From Bimuria novae-zelandiae CBS 107.79 (taxonomy: Eukaryota > Ascomycota > Dothideomycetes > Pleosporales > Didymosphaeriaceae): 62,354 nucleotides of DNA. Positions 45,571-57,164 of this stretch are shown in pieces. The notes under the pieces were generated by a model. The model was not told the origin of the DNA, searched no databases, and saw nothing but the letters and a program-made list of their open reading frames with translations. The stretch is taken from NCBI GenBank assembly GCA_010015655.1, contig ML976745.1:186102-248455 (forward strand), given 5' to 3'. Position 1 is the first letter of the stretch. Each line of letters opens with the position of its first letter. The translations under genes and the position numbers were made by a program.

Positions 45571-47869
45571 ACGTGTCTGGCAAGTGAGCGGCGCAGGCAA
45601 GCGAGTGGCGTACCCCACTAACTTTCTATACCTTTATAGTAATCTAACTTAATTACGTAATATAATTATTATTTTAAATTAAGTAGTATTTATAGTATAC
45701 TTTATACATGTTTACGCGTTATACTTAGTCTCTTTATAATAGTTATAGCGCGTTAAAGTGTTACGATCACGAACCCCACAGGAATGAAGGAACTAGATAA
45801 TTACGCCAAAAGGGTCATTATTAGCGAAATTACTAGGGTGGAGGAACACAAGGAAGCGTAGGATAGCTTAAGTTAATAGTTACGTAATAAGGTCCTGCAT
45901 AATGCGAGATCCTATAGGACCTTAAAGGTTCTAGGGACCTTAGGGTCTTAGCAGGACTATAATAATAATTCTAATAATAGTAAAAGCTAAACTATATAGT
46001 ATATAGTTTAATAATTATTTTTTACCTTTACTACTCCTTATAGTTAACTTAATATACTTCGAGTATATTTCTTATAATAAATTAGTAAATCTTCTAGTTA
46101 GTTATTTTGCAGTTTATTATAGAATTAGATTATCTATAAACTCTAGTACTATTATTTTAAGCTTTTAACTACTTAATATATCTGTAAGACGTCCTATCCT
46201 TAACCTATCCTCACCTTACCTAGAACAGGCTTAGGTACGTATAGTCCTCGTAACATAAAGCTTACCTACTAGCACCTAATTACACCTTATTTTAACGCGT
46301 TTTACTTTTTAGCTACTACTTAATATTTTAATTAAAATTTTTTTATACCATTACCATTATTAAGATGTTATATTACTATATCTACTCCCTTTTTTGTTTT
46401 TATAATTTATAATAGCTTTATTAACCTGTTTAAGCCGGTTAATCTAATCGCGTATAAACGTACTTTTATAAGCTATTACTTTAGTACCCTTTTTAAACTA
46501 ATTATGCGCTTTTATATTTCTAAGTCTTGTTATAAATTAATATTTATTAAGATTTTAGCTTATATACGTTACTTAGTATTTTAGCTTTTTATAAAATTAC
46601 TCTTAGTAAACATAGTATTAGTGTATAAAGCTTAATATTAAGCTTTAATATTACTACCTTTAAATTATATAGGACTAAGCTAGTGTCTTAAAAGCTTACG
46701 CAAATATACTTTTTTATAATTACTTACTTATAAGCTACGTAAAAGGCTATTAGGAATTCTAATTTTATATAGTTACGTATTAAGGTCTTAATTTAGTAGC
46801 TATATACGCGCTTTAATAGTAAAAAGTAATATATATTAAGTAGCTATGGAAGATATAATAAATATAGTAATATATAAAGGGTATAGAATATTATTTTCCT
46901 TATAAATTAATTAAAATTTAAGTAAGTTATAGCTTTTATAATTATTAAATATATGTAGCTAGCGTGCGCCTATCCTATATTTTACTATGTATTTAATAAA
47001 GTACTTAAGCTACTTTACTCTAAGCTTATTAGTAGTTTAGCTATTATTACTAATAGTAAAAGCCTAGTCGCATAGTATATTATTATTCTTATACTAAATA
47101 GAGAAGTAATACTAGCTAGTAAAAATAATAAAGTGTAAAATTACCTAATTAGTAGTATTAATTTTATACATTTATATAACCTTCTTATAATTACTTAATT
47201 ATATTACTTTTAGCCTGTTATATTTTTTAAGCCTATAATAATAAGCTAAGCTAATATTTTACCTAATATAGTACTTATTTTATTAAAGTTATAAATGTTT
47301 TAATTAGAAATACTATAGGTCGCTTTAGTACGCGCTATAAAGTTAAACTAGGCCCTAATTATCTTTAAATCCTTATATAAAGCTCTTTATTAATTATATA
47401 GCTAATTAAATCGCGTAGTAAGGCTATTTATTTACTTAATAAAGTTACGTAACTACTTTTTGCTAACCTTACTAGCGCTTCGCCTAGCGAGTAGCTTATC
47501 TACTATATCTTATATAGTACCTAGCGTAGGCGGAAATCCTCGCGAATGTAGGTTAAGAATATGCCTAATAATTACCTCCTCTTTTAGCTTAGTAGGCTTT
47601 TTTAATTTAGGCTAATAATTATATTATATAATTATTTTTACGTATTAGTATTAAAGCGTAATTTTAAAAATATTATGTATAATAGTAGCGCGTCGCCTAT
47701 TTTAAATCTAATATTAATTATTAGCTAAAATAGCTAGGTAAATATTTATTTTATTATAAGGTAATTAAGTAAAAGATAGTTAAGCTATTATAGTTAAAAG
47801 GTAATATATTACAAAAAGTTAGTGGGGCGCGCCGCTCGCTTGCCTGCGTCGCTCACTTGTCGGACACGT
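45571..47869 (-). mobile_element. Fot1/pogo-type Tc1-mariner DNA transposon, RIP-degraded, split by a solo LTR
   Basis: Bounded by TA duplications (45569-45570 and 47870-47871) and inverted repeats of about 50 bp that start ACGTGTC[TC]G[GA]CAAGTGAGCG and end CCCCACTAACTTT. Mismatches between the two ends are nearly all C/T or G/A. On the minus strand at about 47,300-47,570 the frame reads EEVIIRHILNLHSRGFPPTL then LLARRSASKV, the CENP-B/Tc5-type helix-turn-helix of Fot1/pogo transposases. YNFNKI-like remains of the DDE domain follow, with many stops. Removing the nested LTR and its duplication leaves about 1.8 kb, the normal size of this class. The element is very TA-rich, which fits RIP. Confidence 0.9.
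45759..46255. mobile_element. Solo LTR (family A), nested in the Fot1-type element
   Basis: Starts TGTTACGATCACGAACCCC and ends TAACA, flanked by the 5-bp duplication TAAAG (45754-45758 and 46256-46260). A homologous copy lies at 59000-59451. This 497-bp copy is strongly TA-shifted compared with the other. Confidence 0.9.
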
Positions 47870-47871
47870 TA

Positions 47872-48236
47872 TTTCGTTATGAGACAGACGAATTGCAGTT
47901 GTCTCCTGAGCGGCCCCACGGCCTCCGCAAACGGCGCGTAGCTAGCGGCGCCCACGCATGGTGTGAAACAAAGCCTGAGGCTTAATCTGTCCGAGCCGGA
48001 TGTAAGAGTCGATACGTGAGTGGGAACGGCTCTCTTCGGATCGCGGCGTTGTTGTTGCCGGTCGTCGATGCCGGATCACTGTGGTGGCAGTTCGGTGGGG
48101 TGCGCGAGCCGAGGTACCTGAGCGGCGCAGCGCTTAGACCTTTCTATTGGGAAAAGCCTCCTTCTTACTCGTGTGCTCGGATGACCATTCGCATACCATT
48201 ATTGTGGAGAAAGCAATCCCTGTGGCTCTGTCCGTC
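47872..48236. other. Non-RIP island upstream of the thioesterase gene
   Basis: Ordinary-composition DNA starting right after the TA duplication of the transposon, probably the promoter of the thioesterase gene. It marks the pre-insertion host sequence. Confidence 0.6.
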
Positions 48237-48925
48237 ATGTCAGACCCCAAAGCGGACCGGGCAAAAGCCATCCGAGCCGTCGAAGCTTGCTTTGAAAGGT
48301 ACCACCTGCTTGCCGCTCAGCGGCCACAGCATCATGTGGTAAGAACGGACAATACATATACCGGCTTAGAGGGTAACAAGGAATAGGATTTCGATAACGA
48401 GGTGATGAAAGATCTCAAAATCGTTGACGCTGGTCTGGATGGTTCAGTTGTATATGAATTTTATATCTCACTCAAATACTCCAATTTGAACGATGTGATG
48501 CACGGCGGTGCGGCCGGGGTAATCTTTGGTAATGATTTTCCATCTATCTTTATATGGAGAAGGGTGCTGACGTTCGCCACTTAGACATGGCAACCACGAC
48601 AGCACTCTGCCCCGTGGCCCAACCCGGCTACTGGGAGTTCCTGGGCGGGGTAACCCGCTCGCTCAACATCTCATATCTCAAGGCCGTGCCTGCTGGTATC
48701 ACAGTCCGGATCTCGTCGAAGGTGGTGAGTGTGGGCAAGCAGATGGCGATGCTCCAGGGCAAGATGACAAGCTTGGATGGGAAGACGACATATTGTACCG
48801 CTGAGCACCACAAGGTGAATACGCCCTTGAGAGAAGATCACAGAAAGGTGAGGGTACCTTGGGACGATGAATTTGAGAGAGATTGGGAAGCCAAAAGACT
48901 TGAGCAGGAGAAGTCGAAAATATAA
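48237..48925 (+). pseudogene. Hotdog-fold thioesterase (PaaI/ACOT13-like) with one in-frame stop
   Basis: Exons 48237-48528 and 48585-48925, with a 56-nt GTAATG...TTAG intron, encode about 210 residues. Starts MSDPKADRAKAIRAVEACF; an in-frame TTG further upstream is ignored. The active-site region is NLNDVMHGGAAGVIFDMA, with the His-Gly-Gly of PaaI-type acyl-CoA thioesterases. SLNISYLKAVPAGITVRISS forms the typical central strands. The tail is basic and acidic (PWDDEFERDWEAKRLEQEK). TAG at 48384-48386 sits in frame between LEGNKE and DFDNEVMKDL; CAG or GAG would restore a normal reading. The gene stands alone between two RIP-degraded blocks. It may be dead, or the TAG could be a local error. 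Confidence 0.75.
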
Positions 48926-49084
48926 AAGCAGCCAAAGATTTTTTGTGACACTTATGAGGAGACGGGGATCACGCGTATCACGTGGCGTTGGTCTGATGCT
49001 GCTTCCTCATCTTATTAAGCACCTCTTACCTCAACAGTATTATAGATACGTCATGAAATAGACCCTACTGCTAGCCCCTGGAGA

Positions 49085-49990
49085 GCGCCACAGGATACTA
49101 TACAGAATAATATGTAAATAGTAATTTAATAAGATTAATGGCTATATAGTCTACTAATTATAATTATCTTAATAGTTATAAGCTTAGATTATAACTAAGC
49201 TTATAATAGATTATAAAAGAGATTATATAACTAAAGCTTGCATGCTTGTAACGATTAACTAGCACTTACAATCTATATAGAGCTACTAATACCCTATATA
49301 ATAATTACTAAGTTAGATCTTATAGTTACCTCCTCTTAAGTTTTTTCTAAGAAAACCTAACTTATATTTACGCACGAACAACCTATGCAAACGCACTTTA
49401 TACACTTTAAACTAGCACTTAGTATAATATAATAAATATAGTTTTTAAGGTAATAATTAGTATAAGAACTTTCTATAATCGTATTAGCACTAAGGGTTTC
49501 CTAATATAAGTAATATTTATAAATAGTAAAGTCTAATGGTATAATACTAACTAATAAATAAGTAGGCGGGGTTAATAGCTTATATAAGTAATATTAAGAC
49601 ACGTAGTTTAAGGATAAATCTAGGAAATATAAAAGGCAATATTAAGATTTATAATTTAATATAAGAATAGTAAATTATTTTATACTTAGTTACGGTGCGT
49701 ATACGTGGAGACACCTTTGTCTTCGCTTACCGCGTTATTAGCGCTTACGAAGTCACGTGACTGCTCTCTGGAGAGCGCTCGCCAGCGAGTAGTCTAGGAC
49801 TTGTATATAGGAATGCCGAAGACGGACCTTCCATCTTCGTGTTTAACCTGTTTTACTAATCTATTATTTAGATTTAACTTAGGCTCTTATTAATTTAATT
49901 ATAACTTTACCTTACTTTTAATACTAATAACTTATTAACTAGCTTACGTAGTTAATACCTTTTCCTTACCTAATAGTACTCTTGTCTAAG
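49085..49990. other. RIP-degraded AT-rich DNA with a GC-richer patch
   Basis: TA-rich sequence without open frames. A less degraded patch at about 49,690-49,850 contains GAAGTCACGTGACTGC and GGAGAGCGCTCGCCAGCGAG and may be part of an LTR, but I could not find its ends. Confidence 0.5.
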
Positions 49991-52875
49991 AACTAACCCT
50001 AGTCTCCTTTAGGACTAGCTACCTCGAAGGGCTTAACAAATACCCTATAATGCAATTTAGACTAGCTAATATACTAAGCACGTTTTAGCACTACGTAAAT
50101 AATACACTATAACCTTACTTAAACGGGTTCTATATAGCATACATTAATAATATCCTAATATATAGTAAGTTACTATTAGAACACTAATAGCACGTACGCA
50201 TAGTGTTAAAGGCTATAGAAAAAGTAGGCTTGTAACTTAATATTAGTAAGTATAAGTTCTACTAGACTTAGGTTATATATCTAAGGTACGTGATTATTAT
50301 AGATAGTGTAAAAATGGCCCCGACTGCGGGTCACTCAATCTATCAACAGTACTAAGGTGATCCCTTAGGGAGGAAAGAAGGGCTATGGCGAGGGGGATAA
50401 ATAGGGTGAAAACCCTGACAGTGTTAGTCGAGCCCTGTCACGAGCTGTCATATGCTGGTCTAGCACTGTCATATGCTGTCATGCCTGGTCTAGCGCTGTC
50501 GCGTGCTGTCAGGCGCTGTCGAGTGCTGTCTAGGGCTATCGTCAGCTCTCGACCTACGCTTCGTGACAGATAGCATCTAGGTAGATCCTAAGAAAGTGGA
50601 AGCGATATAAGACTAAGAATACCTAAAGAATATTAAGGATATAAGAGCCTTTTTAGGTTTTATAAACTTCTATTATTTATTTATACTAGATTTCTCAAGA
50701 CTAGCTTTATCCCTTATAGGTCTAATAAAAAAGATTAAGTATTTTACTTTAATCGCGTCTACTAGAACGCGTTTAATTAGCTAAAAGCTACCTTTATAAG
50801 TGCTTTTATACTATAATATTTCAACTTAAAGCTACTAATTATAGTAAAAGCTAACGCATCTAACTATAAAATTATAAAATTCTATCTTAAAAAGATTATA
50901 ATAAAAAGTTATAACTAGTAGCTTATTATTCTAAAAGGATAAGCCCTATAGAAGGTAACTATAAAATCTACAATGAAGAGCTACTTATAATAGTACGTTA
51001 TTTTAAGTAATAAAAACTTAAGCTAAAAGGCATAGCCTTTCTAATTAATATACTTAGTAACTATAAGAACCTATAGCACTTTACTATAATAAAGTAGTTA
51101 AGCTATTACTAGGCTAGATAGTTATAGTACTTCTAGTTTACAATTACCTATTAACCTAGTAAGTAGGGTAAAATACTAGACGCCCTTACGCGTAGATCAT
51201 AAGAAGTTATAGTATGGGATAATGCTAAAGTAGCTTATAACTAGACACTACTACGCCTAGAGCTTTTTCAGCCTGTTATAAAGGTATATTTTATGGAGAC
51301 AGATTAATTAATTACGTAAATTATTAATAAAGAGTATTTAAAGGATAAACTAATTACTAAGACGCTATAGCTCTTATAAAGTAAAGCCTATAAGTTAAAA
51401 AATATTATACTTAGTAAGTATAAAAGTAAGGTTAATCGCATATACTATTACAATTAAATAATAATACTAGACTATAACAAACTAAAAATTAAGCTCCTAC
51501 GCCATGTTTACAACTCTTCTATAGGTGGTCACCTAAGTAGAGGCAAAACGCTCGAGATCCTACAACGAGAGTATTATTAGCCCAGGATATTCGAAATAGT
51601 AAAGCAATACGTGGCCTATTGCCACACCTATCGCAAAGTAAAGTCGTCTAAAGATAAATACTATAGTCTCTTAAAACCCCTGCCTATTACAGAGTAATGC
51701 TAGCAGCATATATTAATAGACTTTATAGTAAATCTACTAGATTTAGTAGGATATAAGAATGTTATAGTAGTAGTTAATAGGCTAAGCAAGTATTAATATA
51801 TAATACTATATAGAAATATTACCACGCTAGAAACTGCGTAGCTCTTCTTATAATATATATAGGCTAAATATAGCCTGCCTACTATAACATTATCTAATTA
51901 AGGCACCTAATTCGTATTAGTATTTTAGACTAAACTTTATAGCCAGCTAGAATTATAGCACTACTATCCTTAGCGTACTATCTAGAGATAGACGGACAGA
52001 CAGAGAACGCTAACGCAGCAATAAAATAAGTGCTATAAGTATATATAAACTACGCTTAAGATAACTAAGCATAATAGTTATTTATAGTATAGTTTAGAAC
52101 TAATAATATAGTATTAAAGTTAACTTAAGTATCGTCCGTTTTAATTTACTATAGCTAGAATTTTTATATAAGATTTAAGTCACCTAGCAAAGAAGCCTAA
52201 CAGAGCTATAAATAAAAACTTAATATAATTATAGCTAATTACATAATAGAGAAAATAGTTAATATAATAAAACTTATTTATAAAGAACTAACTTGGGCGT
52301 AAGAACTATACTAAGAGTATATAAATTATATATAATAGCTAGCACCTGCCTATTAAATAGATATTTATGTATAGCTAGATGCAAGGAATCTTAGGACCTA
52401 GTAATAGTCTAAAAAGCTAGACTAGAAGAACGTTAGCCTATATAAAATTAGTATAGTAGTCTCCTTACATACCTAAAGGCTAGAGCTACCCGATTTAATA
52501 AAGATACACCCTATACTCTATATAAACCTACTCTAACCAGCGGAGTTAAAAGACACCTATTTACAATAATAATAGATAGAGCCCCTAGAATAAGTAGTAA
52601 TTAATATAGAGCTAAAGTACTACGTTAAAAGAATTTTTAATTTCTATTTTAACTAACATAAGAAGAGATGTAAATATTTAGTTAAATAGACTAGATATAA
52701 CGACCTTACCTAAGAACTAGTAACTAAGTTTACTAACTTTATTATAATAGAGGAGTACTATCGAAACCACCTAAAGATAAAGGACTTAAATAGATCTAAT
52801 TAAACTATTCGTAATACCTAGAAACTAGAGATACGTACGGATCCTTGCAAACTTAGACTATAGAGGGGAAGGGAC
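49990..52875 (+). mobile_element. Ty3/gypsy chromovirus relic, 5'-truncated and RIP-degraded
   Basis: Conceptual reading on the plus strand, with many stops, shows reverse transcriptase (FRLANILSTF, then AYINNILIYSK for the YxDD box, about 50,050-50,300). After the inserted LTR come RT/RNase H (RAFLGFINFYYLFI, about 50,640-51,140), the integrase zinc finger (SIGGHLSRGKTLEILQREYY, about 51,510-51,580), the integrase core (IDFIVNLLDLVGYKNVIVVV, about 51,715-51,780) and a chromodomain (KRCKYLVK..RYNDLT, about 52,615-52,770). A purine tract AGAGGGGAAGGGA ends at about 52,874. Gag and protease are not recognisable. Changes are dominated by TA-rich stops, consistent with RIP. Confidence 0.88.
50307..50568 (-). 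mobile_element. Solo LTR (family B) inserted in the gypsy reverse transcriptase
   Basis: Starts TGTAAAAATGGCC and ends TTCGTGACA, with the 5-bp duplication GATAG on both sides (50302-50306 and 50569-50573). It is homologous, in reverse orientation, to the 173-bp LTRs of the element at 53947-57164. It is 262 bp long, because its centre is expanded by imperfect CTGTC(A/G)-containing repeats at about 50,415-50,530. It is much less TA-rich than its surroundings. Confidence 0.85.
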
Positions 52876-53946
52876 CTACTATTACGGTAACTCTTAAGTC
52901 ACTTTAATAGCATAGGCGTACTGTTAACGACAGTATACCTCTAGACACGATACTGGCTAGGTAGACCTAGACACAACACTAGCTAGACAGACCTAGACAC
53001 ATAGCCTAAGCATAATAGAGTGCTGAGATATAGCGTTAGCTAAATAAGGCTAGTATCTAGCTAAGCGAGATAAATAGATCTATGCTAAATAAGGGCGAAA
53101 GACTTTTTCCTCTTTATCTAACGTCTTGTACCTATACGTAGATACCAAACGAAGCATAATTAACTTAGCTTTCTAAGCTAGGCCCTCTCTGCTCGTTGCT
53201 CTCGTGATAGTCTTAATACCTAGTCTATTCCTAACACCCTTTACTAATAGGTGTTAAAGGGCGAGGCTGTAATTGAAGTAGTATACGTATAAATAGCTAC
53301 TTACATATTTAGTAGCTTCTCTAAATTAAGTCTATATTTAGCTAAAGCAAGTTTATAAGTTTTAGTATAGGCTAATAGTTATAGGATCCTTAGCCTATTT
53401 AGTCTTCTTCTACTATTTATTTTATGTAGATAACGCCTCTTATTCTTTATTTCACCTAATATATATAGCTAGAAATTTAATAACGTAAATTTATTTTAAT
53501 CCGTTACCCCTTATATGTTAGAAAGGATAGATTTCATATTAATATAGTATTTCTAGAAGATTATGAAATTATTTAGCTGTAATAGTTTAAGTCTACTACT
53601 ATAATAAAAGTCTATAATAAAATAGAAATATTATTTAAGTCTACTACTATAATAAAAGTCTATAATAAAATAGAAATATTATTAAAGTAAAAATTGTAAT
53701 ATACTATTACTATCTTTTATAATTTTTAAAGTTATAACTTTTTCCTAACACGTATACAGTAAGCACAAGTCTAACCAAAACTAAAATTAAATATTATATA
53801 ATAGTTTCATACTTAATTAGATTCTACTATCAAGGTTAGTAATCCTTAAAATAATAAGTATTTTATTTAGGCTTTAGAATACGCACTAAACTATAATTAT
53901 TAGCTATAATAAACGCTAACTACCCCTAGCTCTATATAGTACTAAC
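52876..53946. other. RIP-degraded AT-rich DNA, probably including the 3' LTR of the gypsy relic
   Basis: A GC-richer piece directly after the purine tract (about 52,876-53,280) is where the 3' LTR should lie. It has CTAGACACxxTACTGGCTAGGTAGACCTAGACAC-like short repeats. Its ends could not be proved. The remainder is TA-rich. Confidence 0.45.
53586..53681. repeat. Two tandem copies of a 48-bp AT-rich unit
   Basis: A unit starting TTTAAGTCTACTACTATAA is repeated at 53586 and 53634, essentially identical. The identity inside a strongly mutated region implies that the duplication is younger than the RIP changes. Confidence 0.9.
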
Positions 53947-56900
53947 TGTCACGAGTCGTAGGTCGAGGGCCCTCGACGGCCCTAGTCCGCTCTAGACCGG
54001 CGCTATCCGGGCCTTCCGCCTATCTACTTCCCTCGCCGCAGCCCTTCTCTTCCCTCTCTAAGGGATCGCCTTAGTACTGTGGATAGACTAAGTCGCCCGT
54101 AGTCAGGGCGCTTTTTACAATACGATCCCTTACCCCCTCATATCTAATTCACCTGTACGATAGAATCGACACGAAGAGTTACTTGCTAGACCTTAAAGAT
54201 AGTAAGAGACCCTTAAAGTAGGTTACTACTCGCAAGACCCTCTAAACAAGAGCCTCTAATAGTTACAACGCTTATAGAAGACCTAACGACACCTGCAGAC
54301 CTAGAGAAAGACCCCCCTATTATTATAAGTAGTAATAATAACTAATAATTAGAAAAAGTTACCCTCTAAGAACGCCTAGGCGTGCTATAGCTCTAACAAC
54401 GCATCTAGGAACTAGAGGCCTCCTTAATAGTAGAGCGTTACCAATCTAAAGGCAAGACCCTAGTCAGGAACAAGATAATAACTACTAGCATCTCTAACAA
54501 CTCCCTAGAGCCTAAGGAGGGTCACGGCAACCCGGACAAGGCTAAAGATATAAGCAACAACCTATTAAGCGATAGCTTAATAAAGGACGCGTCCTTAAGC
54601 TTAGATAATACTAGTTAAGACTAATCTAGGGCCTCTAGAAGCATCTAACGCCCGCGAAAAAAGGATAGACAAGGCTAGGCCCGCACTAGCTATAATAAAG
54701 AACGTTAGATCTAAATAGTGGCTACTACCTTAGACGCACAGCTACTAAAGCCACTAAAACCCCTTTAATTTAAGGGTAAGGGTCGCAAGGAACTAAACTT
54801 ATAAAAAAGGGCCTATAAGAACTATATTAACTTCTTACCCGCCCTTAAAACTAATAAAACGCAGGTTAGGTTCGCAGTAAGATACTTAGGAGATATATAA
54901 CGTAACTACTAAAACCAAACAGTCGCCAAGATCCTAAAGCAAAAGCGACACAGGAAAGTCACCTAGGACCTTCTATAGCAGACTATAGTAGACTCCCTAA
55001 AATTAGCCTAGGAGCGAAAGAGTGCCGCTCGCCGAAGGATTAAGGCAGCTAAACAAGATAAGAAGACTCCCACAGAACTCCTTAACTACCTTAAGGACCA
55101 ATAGGAGGAATGCGACCTAGAGAAGGCCTTAAATAATAATAATAAAGACTATATTAATAACTTCTACACGGCACTAGACGAGAAAATAGCTGTATAAAGT
55201 TAAGTGGAAAGGATACGATAGCGATAAGAACTAGTGGTTGTCTACAAAGGAGATCTCTAAAGGGGCGATAAAGCAGTTCCTAAAGGGTTTAGACAAGGAG
55301 ACTAAAGGTCGCCCTAGACAGGAGCCCAAGAGGCGGGGTCGCCCCCCTAGAGAAGGTGGAAGACAGCACTCGATAGTAATTAGTAATAAATTACCCTAGA
55401 GAGTACACTTTATAGGCTGCGAAATACTAGAATGAATAAGGCAGAGGATTCTTAAATAGACTAAAGACTAAAACGAGCTATCTAGGCCTATTCACGCCTC
55501 TCGGGGCCTAATAGAGGCTCACAAGCCCATTCGGACCGTACCCAGCGCGATTATAGCCAACCAAAACCTAACCAAAACCGCCTAAGGGTATAGAACGTGA
55601 ATAAAATCCAGATACTGTTAATAGGGGCAGGAATCCCTAGATTATACTAGATAACCCTCTTAATTAGTTAGGCGCTTAGACTTATAGGCTTACTAGAAAG
55701 TCTCCTAACTACCCTTACTCTTAATCTTCTTCTTTATTTCCTCCGCGAGGAAGTCCAGCGTGGCTAGGATACTAGCCTTAAACGCTAACTACCCCAAATT
55801 AGCATTAATAACTCAGGATTAGGGTTAAGAACTCTTACTAACTTAGGAGTAACCTTCTTGCGCCTAGGGGTAAGAGCACTAGTAGTAACTAGGGAGGTTA
55901 GACTACCCCCCTTTATAGTAGAAGCTTTCCTCTTCTGCTTCTCCTTAACGGAGAGGCCTACCACCGGAATAATCTCCTCAGGAGGCCAGGTGTTATAACC
56001 TGAGTAGTAGGGGGTCAACGGGTTTCCGCAGAATTTGGATCTAGTAGCCCTATGCGACTTAGTCTAGATAACCTTTAACTACACTAGATAACACTTATAT
56101 AATAATATTACTCTATTCTGTCTCTAGTACCTGCACGGTGGCCTTTACTAATACCTTATCTAATCTAAAGAGGTTAATCTTGTCGCATGTATACGTATTA
56201 ATTTAGCTTAAGCGTGGCATAAAGGTAATTAGGGCACTTAACACGTTCTCTAAGTTATCTTTAGGTATCTACTACTAATTAGCCTCGAAACCCCTATATA
56301 ACCCTCGAAGCGCTAACTTACCTGCTAATAATCCCTACTATCGCCATAGCAGGCATCGTAGCGGCAGATTAAATTATAGTCCTCTAAATCTATTAGGCTA
56401 AGATTAATATACACTGCCCTAGACTAGACACGACGCATCTTCTTAACCTAAAACTAGTAGAGCTTTATCTTCTTATAATTAGACTACTTAAGGCTGTCCA
56501 GGATAATAGGAAAGTAGGTATAGTATAGGTTAATAGTACTAACTACGCTCGCACGCGCCTTATTAACTAAGGCCTTAAAGATAATATTCGCGGTACTTAT
56601 GGTGCCAAATAGCGTGGGTATGTCTAGACAAAGTCTAAAGGTTGCTAAAGAGGGCGGTAGAGAAGTAACAAGTACAGGGACGACTTGGCAGGCCTGCACC
56701 AAGTTAGTCTACCTTTACAACCCCTAAATTTAGAGTGGCTAGGTACTAAAATGGGGGGCATCTAGGGTCAGGCACCCTAGACTGCTATAAATTGGCCAGG
56801 TTATACTTACAGGTTAGGGAGCCTCCGGGATAAGGTAAGCCGCCGAGTGAAGAGTAAGAATAAGGGTTTTAGGCCTTAGTGTAAGCCTAAGATTTAGCTT

Positions 56901-57164
56901 ACGTTATTAGCTTACGTAATACGCGAGGCCTAATTAGGCTAGTTATTACGTACTTATTCTCGCGGTTAAGACCCTTAAAGAAAAGAGCCTTTGTCATAAG
57001 TCGTAGGTCGAGGGCCCTCGACGGCCCTAGTCCGCTCTAGACCGGCGCTATTCGGGCCTTTCGCCTATCTACTTCCCTCGCCGCAGCCCTTCTCTTCCCT
57101 CTCTAAGGGATCGCCTTAGTACTGTGGATAGACTAAGTCGCCTGTAGTCAGGGCGCTTTTTACA
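53947..57164. mobile_element. Complete LTR retroelement with 173-bp LTRs (family B), probably non-autonomous
   Basis: The LTRs at 53947-54119 and 56992-57164 are the same length, begin TGTCA and end TTTTTACA, and differ by about five C/T or G/A changes. The 5-bp duplication CTAAC flanks both sides (53942-53946 and 57165-57169). The 2.87-kb interior has a gag-like stretch on the plus strand (FLPALKTNKTQVRFAVRYLG, about 54,830-54,900). I see no reverse transcriptase or integrase. A GC-richer part at about 55,740-56,750 has open frames of 72-77 codons on the minus strand that match nothing I know. The size and missing polymerase suggest a non-autonomous element. Confidence 0.85.

Noticed and set aside
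45306..45587. 93-codon open frame next to the MFS gene
   Set aside because: It covers the MFS promoter and runs across the transposon boundary at 45,571, so it cannot be an ancestral gene.
49690..49850. GC-richer patch considered as the 5' LTR of the gypsy relic
   Set aside because: It does not resemble the sequence following the purine tract at 52,876, and no TG...CA ends or target duplication could be found.
50415..50530. Repeated CTGTC units considered as a CRISPR-like array
   Set aside because: Units are irregular in length and spacing, lie inside an LTR with a proven target duplication, and the genome is fungal.
50385..50573. 62-codon open frame within the AT-rich block
   Set aside because: It lies entirely in the solo LTR at 50307-50568 and reflects its CTGTC repeats.
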